A model generated the notes under the pieces. The model searched no databases, was not told where the DNA came from, and saw nothing but the letters and a program-made list of their open reading frames with translations. A DNA stretch of 64,000 bases, from positions 45,730-109,729 of the forward strand of contig JABXHW010000003.1 in assembly GCA_013373425.1 (NCBI GenBank). The letters run 5' to 3'. Positions 18,636 to 27,752 of this stretch are shown here, piece by piece. Origin of the DNA: Flavobacteriia bacterium. Its GTDB lineage: Bacteria > Bacteroidota > Bacteroidia > Flavobacteriales > Schleiferiaceae. The position numbers and the translations under genes were made by a program. Every line of letters starts with the position of its first letter. Positions within the stretch are counted from its first letter, which is position 1.

Positions 18636-18643
18636 TACATTTG
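18636..18643 (+). promoter_or_regulatory. -7 box for clpC
   Basis: TACATTTG fits TAnnTTTG, 66 bases upstream of the clpC ATG. A TTG at 18619 precedes it at a slightly short spacing. Confidence 0.45.
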
Positions 18644-18709
18644 AGTACGAACCAAGCTGGCACAACTTTCGTTGTTAGTAATGCATAAAGCACCAGCAGA
18701 ATAATAGAC

Positions 18710-21286
18710 ATGGACGAAAATTTTTCACCAAGAGTTAAGGATGTAATCAGCTACAGCAAGGAGGAAGCTCTGCGCTTGGGCCACGATTACATTGGCACCG
18801 AGCACCTTATGCTCGGATTGATTAGAGAAGGTGAAGGTACGGCCGTTCAAATATTAGAGGACCTCGGAGTTGATATCCGAAACATGCGCACGAAGATTGA
18901 GAACATCTCTGTTCCATCAGCAGCGCGTCAACTATCCTCCAAGAAGAACTTGCCCCTCACTCGTCAGGCAGAAAAAGCGCTGAAGACGACCTTCCTAGAG
19001 GCCAAAATATTTCAGAGTAATATCATTCGGACTCCTCACCTCCTACTTTGTATCTTAAGGAATGAGGATGATCCAGTTACCCGCTTATTAAAACAGATGG
19101 GAATCGATTACGAAAACTTCAAAGGAGAGTTTCAGTCGCATCACCTCGATCAAAGCGCTGAAGCACCAGAAGACCCCAAATCGGAAATGCCTTTCGGGGA
19201 TGACGATGATGAGTTCGAAAACAAACCCGGCTCGGGATCTGGATCGAGTTATCAAGGGGCCAGCCGCGGCAAAGCGGATACCAAGACTAAAACACCTGTC
19301 CTCGACAATTTCGGCAGAGATTTAACAAAACTCGCTGAAGAGTCGAAACTCGACCCAGTGGTTGGACGAGAGAAGGAAATTGAGCGTGTATCGCAGATTC
19401 TTTCAAGAAGAAAGAAGAACAATCCACTGCTAATCGGTGAACCAGGCGTTGGTAAATCAGCCATCGCCGAAGGACTCGCCCTTCGCATCGTGAAAAAGAA
19501 AGTGAGTCGCGTACTCTTCAACAAGCGCGTGGTTACACTCGACCTTGCATCTCTCGTAGCTGGCACCAAGTATCGTGGTCAGTTTGAGGAACGTATGAAG
19601 GCCCTCATGAACGAACTGGAGAAGAACGATGACATCATCTTGTTCATCGACGAACTCCACACCATCGTTGGTGCAGGTGGAGCTACTGGCTCACTTGACG
19701 CTTCAAACATGTTCAAGCCGGCTTTAGCTCGTGGAGAGATTCAATGCATCGGCGCAACTACACTAGACGAGTATCGTCAGTACATCGAAAAAGACGGAGC
19801 GCTTGAACGTCGATTCCAAAAGGTGATGGTAGAACCTACCTCGCCTGAAGAGACAATTCAAATCCTCAACAATATCAAAGATCGTTATGAGGATCACCAC
19901 AATGTAAATTACACTCCAGAAGCGCTTGAAGCCTGCGTAAAGCTCACTCAGCGTTATGTGAGCGACAGACACCTTCCAGACAAAGCGATTGACGCCTTGG
20001 ATGAAGCTGGATCGCGTGTGCATATCACTTCTATCAACGTTCCTAAAGAAGTGCTCGAACTTGAGAAAGAACTCGAAAAGATTCGCGAAGACAAGATTTC
20101 TGTGGTTAAAAAACAGAGATATGAGGAGGCCGCGAAACTTAGAGACGATGAAAAGCGCGTAGAGCAGCAACTTGAAGAAGCTCAGCGTCAATGGGAGGCT
20201 GATGTGAAAGAGAATCGTGAAACGGTTTCTGAAGAGAACGTGGCAGAGGTGGTAGCAATGATGACTGGCATTCCAGTTCAGCGCGTTGCACAACACGAGA
20301 GCCAACGCCTGACTCGCATGAGCGATGATCTCAAAGGTAGAGTGATTGGACAAGACGACGCGGTGAAGAAAGTCGTAAAGGCTATTCAGAGAAATCGCGC
20401 TGGCTTGAAAGACCCTAACAAACCAATCGGGTCATTTATCTTCCTAGGCCCTACCGGTGTAGGTAAAACTCAGCTTGCCAAGGAACTTGCTAGAACGTTA
20501 TTCGACTCTGAGGATGCACTCATTCGTATTGACATGAGTGAGTACATGGAGAAGTTTGCACTATCTCGCCTAGTAGGAGCGCCTCCAGGCTACGTTGGAT
20601 ACGAAGAAGGTGGTCAGCTTACCGAGAAGGTGCGTCGCAAGCCGTACAGCGTGGTGTTGCTCGACGAAATCGAGAAAGCTCACCCAGACATCTTCAACCT
20701 TCTACTCCAGGCATTGGACGATGGCCAGATGACGGACAGCCTTGGTCGTAAAATCGACTTCAAGAACTGTATCATTATCATGACCTCCAACATCGGTAGC
20801 CGACAGTTGAAAGACTTCGGACAAGGTGTTGGCTTTGGAACTCAAGCTAGATCAGGAGCCTCAGACGATAACACGAAGAGCGTGATTGAGAAAGCACTGA
20901 AAAAGGCTTTTGCGCCAGAGTTCTTGAACAGAATTGACGATGTGGTATTGTTTAATTCACTCAAAGAGGAGGATATTCACAAGATTATCGATTTGGAATT
21001 GGACAAACTATTCGCTCGAGTTCGAGGAATGGGGTATGAAATGAAGATCACCAAGGCGGCAAAGACTTTCATTGCGAATAAAGGATACGATGAAGCTTAC
21101 GGAGCACGTCCATTGGCGAGAGCCATTCAGAAGTACATAGAAGATAACCTCGCTGAAGAGATTATTAGCAAGAAGGTGAATGAAGGTGATACCGTAAAAA
21201 TCGACTTCGACAAGAAGGCGGATGACATTACCATCACTATCGAATCGCCTGATAAAAAAGAAGAAACTCCGAAAGACAAGGAGTAA
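18710..21286 (+). CDS. clpC: ATP-dependent Clp protease ATP-binding subunit ClpC
   Basis: An 858-residue Hsp100 unfoldase. The ClpN double repeat (about 1-145) begins with FSPRVKDVISYSKEEALRLG. A Gly/Ser/Asp-rich linker follows. The first AAA+ domain has Walker A GEPGVGKS and arginine-finger region ALERRFQKV. The middle domain contains a UVR-like segment (AAKLRDDEKRVEQQL), typical of ClpC rather than ClpB or ClpA. The second AAA+ domain has GPTGVGKT, and a VGF tripeptide in the loop after SNIGSRQLKDFG fits the ClpP-docking loop. It delivers misfolded or tagged proteins to ClpP. It is monocistronic with a strong terminator at 21304. Confidence 0.94.
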   Translation: MDENFSPRVKDVISYSKEEALRLGHDYIGTEHLMLGLIREGEGTAVQILEDLGVDIRNMRTKIENISVPSAARQLSSKKNLPLTRQAEKALKTTFLEAKIFQSNIIRTPHLLLCILRNEDDPVTRLLKQMGIDYENFKGEFQSHHLDQSAEAPEDPKSEMPFGDDDDEFENKPGSGSGSSYQGASRGKADTKTKTPVLDNFGRDLTKLAEESKLDPVVGREKEIERVSQILSRRKKNNPLLIGEPGVGKSAIAEGLALRIVKKKVSRVLFNKRVVTLDLASLVAGTKYRGQFEERMKALMNELEKNDDIILFIDELHTIVGAGGATGSLDASNMFKPALARGEIQCIGATTLDEYRQYIEKDGALERRFQKVMVEPTSPEETIQILNNIKDRYEDHHNVNYTPEALEACVKLTQRYVSDRHLPDKAIDALDEAGSRVHITSINVPKEVLELEKELEKIREDKISVVKKQRYEEAAKLRDDEKRVEQQLEEAQRQWEADVKENRETVSEENVAEVVAMMTGIPVQRVAQHESQRLTRMSDDLKGRVIGQDDAVKKVVKAIQRNRAGLKDPNKPIGSFIFLGPTGVGKTQLAKELARTLFDSEDALIRIDMSEYMEKFALSRLVGAPPGYVGYEEGGQLTEKVRRKPYSVVLLDEIEKAHPDIFNLLLQALDDGQMTDSLGRKIDFKNCIIIMTSNIGSRQLKDFGQGVGFGTQARSGASDDNTKSVIEKALKKAFAPEFLNRIDDVVLFNSLKEEDIHKIIDLELDKLFARVRGMGYEMKITKAAKTFIANKGYDEAYGARPLARAIQKYIEDNLAEEIISKKVNEGDTVKIDFDKKADDITITIESPDKKEETPKDKE

Positions 21287-21303
21287 GAGTTTCTACCAAA
21301 AAG

Positions 21304-21332
21304 AAAAGAGCCGCGTAAATGCGGCTCTTTTT
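21304..21332. terminator. Bidirectional rho-independent terminator between clpC and the DLH gene
   Basis: Arms AAAAGAGCCGC (21304-21314) and GCGGCTCTTTT (21321-21331) pair perfectly over 11 bases around a six-base loop GTAAAT, with T-runs on both strands. It can end clpC and the convergent dienelactone-hydrolase-family gene. Confidence 0.9.
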
Positions 21333-21356
21333 ATATCTGGTCGTTTGTTAAATGTA

Positions 21357-22175
21357 TCACAGCAGATTCTCTCGGAAGAAATCATACGCTTTCTCTCTAG
21401 CATCACGAGCGGCCTCCTCGTTGTATACCCCCTCGTTACTAGGATTGGCAAAAGCATGTTGTGCGTCATACGAATACACAGTAAGCTCTTCGCCCGCTGA
21501 ATCCATATTGCTTTCAAAGTCGGCAACTACATCAGGATTAATCCATTGGTCTTGATTCGCAAAAATGCCGAGCACAGGTGCGTTCAAGGTAGAAAGACGT
21601 TCCACATCACTTTCAGGCATCCCATAGTACATGACACATGCATCCACTTGATTGCTGCCGATTAGAGCCGCCTGCAAACTCCAGCCCCCTCCGAAGCACC
21701 AACCAATAGTGCCTACTCGTGCAGATTCTCCAATGTAGTCAAACGCTCCATCAATGATAGCTTGTATTCGCTCAGGATTTGCTCCCTGCATTAACGCACT
21801 CGCTTCTTCACGGGTCGTCGCTATTTGACCATCGTATAAGTCGATAGCCAACACATTCACTCCGAGGTGCTCGCAGAGATCCTGAGTCTCTCGGATAATA
21901 TTGGGATTCATCCCCCACCATTCGTGGAAAATGAGAATCCACTTGTCCGTCTCTTCTCTTGCATCGACTTTATATCCTCTAGCTCGCTCACCATCCGTAT
22001 CGAAGAAGATGATGCCGCCTCTATAGTCTTCGTCGTTCACAGCAGGTAATTCGTGCGCATTCACAAAAGACTCATCTTCTGCCATTGCAACGAAGCTGGC
22101 ATTGGCATCGTGGCACGTTTGTGCAACGGACAAGACTGGGATCATAAGTGATAATGCAAGAGCAAACTTTCTCAT
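21357..22175 (-). CDS. Exported dienelactone hydrolase family protein
   Basis: A 272-residue alpha/beta hydrolase with a signal peptide (MRKFALALSLMIPVLSVAQ). The nucleophile motif is GWCFGG, with cysteine as in true dienelactone hydrolase. The acid is probably Asp in FANQDQWINPD, and the base is His in YDAQHAFAN. Also visible is HEWWGMNPNI, matching the oxyanion-side HEWWG motif. Most family members are cytoplasmic, so export to the periplasm is the variation; its substrate is unknown. It precedes nothing downstream but the shared terminator, and the pirin gene lies 15 bases upstream on the same strand, so pirin-DLH is likely one transcript. Confidence 0.85.
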   Translation of the reverse strand: MRKFALALSLMIPVLSVAQTCHDANASFVAMAEDESFVNAHELPAVNDEDYRGGIIFFDTDGERARGYKVDAREETDKWILIFHEWWGMNPNIIRETQDLCEHLGVNVLAIDLYDGQIATTREEASALMQGANPERIQAIIDGAFDYIGESARVGTIGWCFGGGWSLQAALIGSNQVDACVMYYGMPESDVERLSTLNAPVLGIFANQDQWINPDVVADFESNMDSAGEELTVYSYDAQHAFANPSNEGVYNEEAARDAREKAYDFFRENLL

Positions 22176-22190
22176 AGTACTCGCTTTTAA

Positions 22191-22916
22191 CTAGAATTGA
22201 GGTAAAGCCATTGGCACTTCTACGGCTAAAACTTCCGCATTCGAAGAGGCAACGAGCTCAACCGAGTCTACATCCCAAACGCCTATTCCATCGCGCTTGT
22301 TCAAAGCCTGACCTGCAATTTCAACATCGCCTTCTAAGATGAAAAAGTACACGCCATTTCCTTCAGAATTCACAGAATAGCTGAGCTTGGTCCCTTCAGT
22401 CAAATCGGTTCTGTGCATGTACGCATTCTGATGAACCCACAAGCCATCACCTTCACCATTATGTGGACGAACCAACTGTTGCCAGGTGTTCTCTCTATTA
22501 CTTGCATCAAAGGTTTTCTGATCATAACGAGGCTCTACTCCCCTTCTCTCTGGGAATATCCAAAGCTGTAAGAAGTTAACTTCTTCTGTTGAGCTCTCGT
22601 TGTACTCGCTATGCTGCAAGCCCGTCCCAGCGGACATTACTTGGACATCTCCAGTTTTAATCGCTTGAGCGTGCCCCATAGTATCTCTGTGAGTCAACGC
22701 TCCCCTCAACGGGATACTCACGATTTCCATGTCGTTATGTGGGTGCTGACCAAATCCCTTCTCAGGTGAAACAATATCATCATTTAGTACGCGAAGCGCT
22801 CCGAAGTGCATTTGATTCGGATTGTACCATCCAGCAAAGCTGAATGTGTGATGTGTATCCAACCATCCATGATTAGCATACCCTCTATCTTCTGATTTGT
22901 GAATTACGGTTTCCAT
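22191..22916 (-). CDS. Pirin family protein
   Basis: A 241-residue bicupin. The N-terminal cupin carries the metal-binding motif FGQHPHNDMEIVSIPLRG with downstream THRD and EH-type residues (LQHSEYN), as in YhhW-type pirins with quercetinase-like activity. The C-terminal cupin is degenerate. It is cytoplasmic. The gene is led by a TATCTTTG box at 22953 and is followed 15 bases later by the exported hydrolase gene. Metal identity and activity cannot be told from sequence. Confidence 0.9.
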   Translation of the reverse strand: METVIHKSEDRGYANHGWLDTHHTFSFAGWYNPNQMHFGALRVLNDDIVSPEKGFGQHPHNDMEIVSIPLRGALTHRDTMGHAQAIKTGDVQVMSAGTGLQHSEYNESSTEEVNFLQLWIFPERRGVEPRYDQKTFDASNRENTWQQLVRPHNGEGDGLWVHQNAYMHRTDLTEGTKLSYSVNSEGNGVYFFILEGDVEIAGQALNKRDGIGVWDVDSVELVASSNAEVLAVEVPMALPQF

Positions 22917-22952
22917 AGTTCTAATGCTTGGTTGATAAAATCAATGTTATAA

Positions 22953-22960
22953 CAAAGATA
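22953..22960 (-). promoter_or_regulatory. -7 box for the pirin-DLH transcript
   Basis: TATCTTTG on the minus strand, 36 bases upstream of the pirin ATG. Confidence 0.45.
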
Positions 22961-23021
22961 TGCAATAATCTAATAATCGTTGACACCTCATAGAGCAGTT
23001 AAAGACCTTGATAACTTTGGG

Positions 23022-24326
23022 CTATAACTCCTGGAAATCTGCGTTTTCATCTCGTATTAAAGCCCGAAGAATTTGTTGAGCCGTAGGGCTTTCATGTAAA
23101 TGCCAAAGCCATTCCGAATAGTCTATCGACGGCGCATTACTCGGTTTCATTCCAATTCCAGCATAGCGGCCATCAATAACTCGAACAAAACCATGCTCTT
23201 CAGATTCCAATCCGGGATAAATCAACAGCCCGCTCTCCTTGCCTTCTGCCATTGATTCCAACCAAAGCTTGGCATTCTGATCGTGTTCTTCGTGTGAAAT
23301 CTCACTGCTCCAGCCAAGACCGCTCAACTCCGGACTGAGCCCATATTCCTTCACACATTCCGCTAAATGTTGTTGAGCTGAAGTATAGCTATAGAAATGC
23401 TCTAAGACATCTACTCTCTTCTCAGCGCGTTGTACGGCAAATCGAATTTGATTCTTCCGATCCTTGTAATGCACAATTCCCCACTTAGCTACAGGGTGTT
23501 TCTGTGCAGAATTATACGGAGGCCAATATTTGCGAATTTCATGATCCTCATGCAGCAGTGCCAATGCTTCACTACCGGTCTCCTTATACTTGATATCATG
23601 TATTTCTCTAATCCACCTTTGACGTCGCTTTGAGCCGCTTGTTCCCGTGAAATGTTGCGAAATCCGCTGCTTAATACTGATTGCCTTACCGATGTAAAGG
23701 AATTCACCTTTCTCATCCAACATATAATACACACCCGGGCGCTCCGGCAATGAATGAAAGACTTCAGCGTCCAAATTCATTGGAAGCTGTGTTACTCCAT
23801 TTCGCTTGTGAATTTGGCGATCTACTTCCTCTTTGTCCTTCTTCAATAAAATATGAAGGATTTCAGCCGCAGTCTCAGCATCCGCTAGGGCACGGTGAGG
23901 ATTGGGATTTACAATATTGAAATGTTCAGCCAGGTTGCCCAAACTGTAGCTTTTGAGCCCTGTTTCAATCTTTCGCGATAGTCGGACTGTACACCCTTTT
24001 TTCGCTTGCCACTTATAACCAGCGCGATCCAGCTCTTTCTGTATGAAGGTGTAGTCGAAGTTGACGTTGTGCGCTACAAATATCTGCCCCTGAATGAGGT
24101 CATATACATTGGAGGCAATCTCACCAAACGTAGGTGCATCCTCCACATCTTCATTGCTGATTCCTGTCAGTTGAGTAATATGCCTAGGGATGTTGCGCTC
24201 AGGGTTGATCAGCTGATTGTATCGTTCAACAATCTCTTGACCATCACTAATAGCAATGCCCACCTCGATTACGCGGTGGCTATCAGAATATCCTCCTGTG
24301 GTTTCAACGTCGACAATTGCAAACAC
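23022..24326 (-). CDS. DEDDh exonuclease fused to a GIY-YIG nuclease domain
   Basis: A 434-residue two-nuclease protein. The N-terminal DnaQ-like exonuclease has ExoI FAIVDVETTGG (metal Asp and Glu), ExoII VAHNVNFDYTFI, and ExoIII HRALADAETAAEIL with the DEDDh histidine. Residues about 195-275 form a UvrC/Cho-like GIY-YIG domain (GVYYMLDEKGEFLYIGKAISIKQR, read here in part, plus the distal Glu in a TGSEALALL helix). The C-terminal 150 residues are uncharacterised. Such fusions are known and are thought to act in repair. Start codon is GTG at 24326; a near-match TAACTTTC box lies three bases ahead. The HNH gene is 17 bases upstream on the same strand. Confidence 0.88.
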   Translation of the reverse strand: MFAIVDVETTGGYSDSHRVIEVGIAISDGQEIVERYNQLINPERNIPRHITQLTGISNEDVEDAPTFGEIASNVYDLIQGQIFVAHNVNFDYTFIQKELDRAGYKWQAKKGCTVRLSRKIETGLKSYSLGNLAEHFNIVNPNPHRALADAETAAEILHILLKKDKEEVDRQIHKRNGVTQLPMNLDAEVFHSLPERPGVYYMLDEKGEFLYIGKAISIKQRISQHFTGTSGSKRRQRWIREIHDIKYKETGSEALALLHEDHEIRKYWPPYNSAQKHPVAKWGIVHYKDRKNQIRFAVQRAEKRVDVLEHFYSYTSAQQHLAECVKEYGLSPELSGLGWSSEISHEEHDQNAKLWLESMAEGKESGLLIYPGLESEEHGFVRVIDGRYAGIGMKPSNAPSIDYSEWLWHLHESPTAQQILRALIRDENADFQEL

Positions 24327-24343
24327 GCCGAAAGTTACGCAGA

Positions 24344-24949
24344 CTAATGCTTTTTCCGAAGGGTATGCTCAGGTTCATTTGCAACTCGAACATGACTCCA
24401 GTTTTCACCGGATTTGATGCGGTAAAGCTGCATTTCTGAAATACCAAATTGCTTGGCAATCATTCGAAGTCTAGTCTTGCGCTCCGGATCCCAGATTTTC
24501 TTTTTGATGCGCATCACATCAGTTGAAGTAAGCTTATGCCCCACTTCAGGCAAAAACTCTGCTTGCTTTCGTTTGGCTTCGATCACTGCTGGATTCTTCC
24601 GTTGATGCTGGAGATACGTCTCCTTGTCTACCCACTTCAGATTATTCATGTGATTGTTGCGCTTGTCATAGTCACAATGAATGAGTCGATCACACGCTTC
24701 GGACTGTCCTTCTACGAAGTACTTACCGACTAACTTGTGTACGTAGTGTGTCTTGTCTTTTCCACCGATACGAATCTTTAGAGAAGGATATCCTCCAATA
24801 ATCCCCCCTTTAAGTAGGCGACCTTCGTAGAGTTCATCGGTAAATGCAGCGATTCTGCCGTGGCTGGAGACGGCGTAGTTCTTATTTGGGGAACGTCCTT
24901 GCTTGAAAGTCAAAGTGCGCCACTCTTCCCCAGTGCGTGCTCGAAACAT
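24344..24949 (-). CDS. NUMOD4-HNH endonuclease-like protein
   Basis: A 201-residue protein with three parts. Residues 8-45 are NUMOD4-like (EEWRTL, then YAVSSHGRIAAF). Residues about 68-110 are HNH-like (VHKLVGKYF, LIHCDYDKRNNHMNNLKWV). Residues 138-190 are a helix-turn-helix similar to those on homing enzymes (KLTSTDVMRIKKK, IAKQFGISEMQLYRIKSG). In the usual VNHIDG motif the Asn is replaced (LIHCDY), but the His and the NN...NL-W frame persist, so activity is uncertain. It may be a free-standing homing endonuclease or a domesticated DNA-binding protein. No intron or insertion boundary is visible. It lies 17 bases upstream of the exonuclease gene, same strand. Confidence 0.75.
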   Translation of the reverse strand: MFRARTGEEWRTLTFKQGRSPNKNYAVSSHGRIAAFTDELYEGRLLKGGIIGGYPSLKIRIGGKDKTHYVHKLVGKYFVEGQSEACDRLIHCDYDKRNNHMNNLKWVDKETYLQHQRKNPAVIEAKRKQAEFLPEVGHKLTSTDVMRIKKKIWDPERKTRLRMIAKQFGISEMQLYRIKSGENWSHVRVANEPEHTLRKKH

Positions 24950-25086
24950 AATGTAGTAGGTGTAGGATAGGTTGATTCCTGAAAATCAGTTCAATATACC
25001 TATTTATTGGCAATTGACTCCAGCTGTATTGGCTTTGCCCCCTGAAGTGTACTAAATTCGGGAAGCAATCGAATAGTCAATCACCT

Positions 25087-25560
25087 ATGGATATCATCCT
25101 CTTCATCTTGGGTTTCACCCTCCTACTTGGAGGTCTCGCTGGCAGTATTCTTCCAGTAATTCCCGGTCCGCCGCTAGGTTGGGCTGGTCTTCTATTGATC
25201 TCATTTACAGATAAAGTAACGTTTTCCACACAACTCCTTGTCATCTCTGGAATTGTAGCAATAATTATAACCGCTCTAGATTATATGATACCGATCTGGG
25301 GCACTAAGCGATTCGGGGGAACCAAGGCAGGCATACGCGGATCGACCGTCGGTTTGTTTATCGGACTGTTCTTCGGTCCTTTTGGAATCATTCTCGGACC
25401 AGCGATAGGCGCCTTCGTCGGCGAAATGACGGTGAAGAATGATACTCAGCGTGCTATGCGCTCAGCCATGGGTTCATTCATTGGATTCCTGATGGGGTCA
25501 GGTTTAAAGCTCATCTTCGGAGCATGGGCACTTTGGAAAGGAGCTGCCTCACTCTTCTAG
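25087..25560 (+). CDS. DUF456 membrane protein
   Basis: A 157-residue, very hydrophobic protein with about four membrane segments. It has the conserved IPGPPLGWAGLLL-type loop early on and several Gly-rich helices (GLFIGLFFGPFGIILGPAIGAFVGE), here quoted only partly, that define DUF456. Function is unknown. Its TAG (25558-25560) and the TAG of the opposite-strand CoA-binding gene share a CTAG palindrome, so the two coding regions overlap by four bases. Confidence 0.85.
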   Translation: MDIILFILGFTLLLGGLAGSILPVIPGPPLGWAGLLLISFTDKVTFSTQLLVISGIVAIIITALDYMIPIWGTKRFGGTKAGIRGSTVGLFIGLFFGPFGIILGPAIGAFVGEMTVKNDTQRAMRSAMGSFIGFLMGSGLKLIFGAWALWKGAASLF

Positions 25561-25940
25561 TATTGTTTGGTGCTGAGCAAGACCAAAGTACACGCAGCTT
25601 CTACAGCGATACCTTTACTTTCAAGCACTTCCATCCAATCCGGATTCACCGTTCCAGGGTTGAATATCACGCGCTTGGGCTTTAATGCTTCAATCATTTT
25701 TTTGTATTCCTCTTGGTGCGTCGGGTTGACATAAAGAGTAACGGTATCGATTTCTCCAGGTTGAAGATTCTTCAACTCATTCTGGATATCGATTCCCTGA
25801 ATCTGACCTTCTCTTCGACCTAACAGCTCTACATCATGACCGGCCTCAAGCAGCATTTTAGTGGCCATGTGTGAATATCTACTAGAATCGGGATGCGCTC
25901 CGATGACTAAGACTTTTTCTCTTGTTAGATTTGTTTCCAT
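25557..25940 (-). CDS. YccU-like CoA-binding domain protein
   Basis: A 127-residue Rossmann-fold protein. VLVIGAHPDSSRYSHMA at the N-terminus corresponds to the CoA-binding IGAS-x-RYS motif, and RVIFNPGTVNPDWMEVLESKGI is the later conserved strand-helix unit. Relatives are small stand-alone CoA-binding proteins of unknown role. I prefer the ATG at 25940; an upstream in-frame ATG at 25964 would overlap the ABC gene more. At 25938-25941 the palindrome CATG supplies this start and the divergent ABC ATPase start at once, so the gene is bounded by shared start and shared stop palindromes. Confidence 0.82.
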   Translation of the reverse strand: METNLTREKVLVIGAHPDSSRYSHMATKMLLEAGHDVELLGRREGQIQGIDIQNELKNLQPGEIDTVTLYVNPTHQEEYKKMIEALKPKRVIFNPGTVNPDWMEVLESKGIAVEAACTLVLLSTKQY

Positions 25941-26580
25941 GATAGAACTCCTTTCTTGGAACAATTTGAGTTATTCGTTCGACAAGACGATAACACTCTC
26001 CTTTCCTGACGGTTCAATACATCGCGGTGAGAGTTTGGCCATCATCGGCTCATCCGGGTCAGGCAAAAGTACATGGCTCCAGCTATTATCGGGCATCCTC
26101 CCATTGCAATCTGGCGAGGTTCATTTTGATAGTCATCCGCTTCACAACACAAGCAGAAGGGAACGCGATCAGTTGAGGTCAAAATACCTAGGCATTGTAT
26201 TCCAAAAGAATCACTTTCTCGAGAATCTAACGATTCAAGACAATTTGAGTTTGCCAAGCTATGCGCAAAAGTCAGCTTTTGATACCGCCTTGGTCAATGA
26301 CTTGTGTGAGAAGCTCAAGGTGTTTCATTTGCTCGACAAGAAGCCTAGAGACTGCTCTGTTGGCGAACTGCAGCGACTTTCTATCATTCGAACCATGAGT
26401 ACTCGCCCATCTTTCATACTGGCCGATGAGCCAACTAGCGCTTTAGATGACAAGAATGCTGAAGCCATCTTGGAGGTGTTTGAAACCATTCAAAAGAGCA
26501 TGAATGTTGGTATCATCATCGTAACGCATGATCAGCGCGTAAAGAGCAGAGTTTCGAACGTCATATCCTTCACGTCATGA
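25939..26580 (+). CDS. ABC transporter ATP-binding protein (LolD/MacB type)
   Basis: A 213-residue ATPase. Walker A is GSSGSGKST, the signature is CSVGELQRL (LSGGQ replaced by SVGEL), Walker B is FILADEPTSALD, and the switch His is in VTHD. It belongs to the LolD/FtsE/MacB class that pairs with FtsX-like permeases using mechanotransmission rather than substrate channels. The ATG at 25939 is favoured because ABC proteins of this class begin M-I-E-L; the frame extends upstream to 25861 without need. It overlaps the permease by four bases (ATGA) and starts a seven-gene run ending with the dihydroorotase-like gene. Confidence 0.88.
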   Translation: MIELLSWNNLSYSFDKTITLSFPDGSIHRGESLAIIGSSGSGKSTWLQLLSGILPLQSGEVHFDSHPLHNTSRRERDQLRSKYLGIVFQKNHFLENLTIQDNLSLPSYAQKSAFDTALVNDLCEKLKVFHLLDKKPRDCSVGELQRLSIIRTMSTRPSFILADEPTSALDDKNAEAILEVFETIQKSMNVGIIIVTHDQRVKSRVSNVISFTS

Positions 26581-27752
26581 GAAAGATGAACACATTCAAA
26601 CTCGGCTTCTTGCAAGTATGGCACAGAAGGTCACGCTTGTTCATTCAGTGGCTCATGGTCGTACTCGGGCTTGGTTTGATATCGGGCTTTATCACTTTAC
26701 AAGCTTCCGCTAATCGACAGCTGGAAAAGGATTTGGGTTCAATCGACTTGGTTTGGTGCGCCAAAGGTTCTCCATTAAGAGGATTATTGGCCAACGTTTA
26801 TCACATCGATAACCCAAGTGGTAACATTTCTCTTGACGAAGTAGAGCAATACGCTCGCAACCCTATGGTGGCTGAGGTTACACGCATAGCATACGGTGAT
26901 GTATATCGCGCAAAACGGATTCTGGGTGCAGATTCCTCATGGAGAGATTTATACGCTCTAGAATTAGCGGAAGGAGATTGGAATGCGAAACCAATGGAGG
27001 TGGTACTCTCTTCTAGCCTGGCCGAGCAACTTGAACTGAGTATAGGTGATGTCTTTCACGGTCAGCATGGCGCTGAAGAAGCTGCTGAAGAGCATCATGA
27101 AGACTATAAAGTTGTAGGTATTTACAAGAACACCGGCACTGTCGCTGATAGAGTCCTTCTCACTCAAATTCAAAGTGTTTGGGACGTTCACCACGTTGAT
27201 GCCGAGAACTTGGAGATTACCGCGGCACTCGTGCGCACCAATAGCCCCATGGCCTTATTCCAGCTTCCAAGAGCTATCAATCAGAATTCAACCTTCCAGG
27301 CAGTGATGCCAAGCATAGAAGTGAGCAGAGTGTATGAGCTACTATCCAGTTCAGAACAAGTATTTTTTGCGCTCAGCATCTTGTTTCTGATTCTGGGAGG
27401 TCTTAGCATCACTATAACATTGTATGAAACATTGCGAGCACAACAGTTTGATCACACACTACTTCGTGTCTTTGGTCTAAGCCTATGGCGATTGGCCCTA
27501 TTGATCTGGACTCAAACTATACTTCTCATGGTATCGGCCTGGCTTGTAGGAATTGGATTGATTAAGGCGTTGCTCTACTTCTCAAGAGACGCCATCCTAA
27601 ATGCACAAGGATTCTATGTTGAGTTCAACGGCATTGATACAATAGACTTATTACTCCTTGGAGTTGCAGTAGTCTCAGGCATTCTAATTGCATTCCCTGC
27701 AGTGGTCCGTATATTTGGATCAAGCATCCATCAGAACTTGAAAAATGCGTAG
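26577..27752 (+). CDS. FtsX-like ABC permease with a His-bearing periplasmic loop
   Basis: A 391-residue permease with the FtsX/MacB topology: TM1 about 21-41, a 220-residue periplasmic domain, and three C-terminal TMs (about 268-290, 305-335, 355-380). Inside the periplasmic domain, residues 161-174 run HGQHGAEEAAEEHH, giving four His with intervening Glu, and another HH at 205-206. Such loops suggest handling of a transition metal. The preceding ATPase and the two following CxxC secreted proteins support one envelope system. It overlaps the next gene by eight bases. Substrate is unproven; lipoprotein or lipid movement is the alternative. Confidence 0.85.
   Translation: MRKMNTFKLGFLQVWHRRSRLFIQWLMVVLGLGLISGFITLQASANRQLEKDLGSIDLVWCAKGSPLRGLLANVYHIDNPSGNISLDEVEQYARNPMVAEVTRIAYGDVYRAKRILGADSSWRDLYALELAEGDWNAKPMEVVLSSSLAEQLELSIGDVFHGQHGAEEAAEEHHEDYKVVGIYKNTGTVADRVLLTQIQSVWDVHHVDAENLEITAALVRTNSPMALFQLPRAINQNSTFQAVMPSIEVSRVYELLSSSEQVFFALSILFLILGGLSITITLYETLRAQQFDHTLLRVFGLSLWRLALLIWTQTILLMVSAWLVGIGLIKALLYFSRDAILNAQGFYVEFNGIDTIDLLLLGVAVVSGILIAFPAVVRIFGSSIHQNLKNA

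Noticed and set aside
21867..22049. Short ORF antisense to the dienelactone hydrolase gene
   Set aside because: Mirror of conserved coding sequence, without ribosome-binding or promoter signals.
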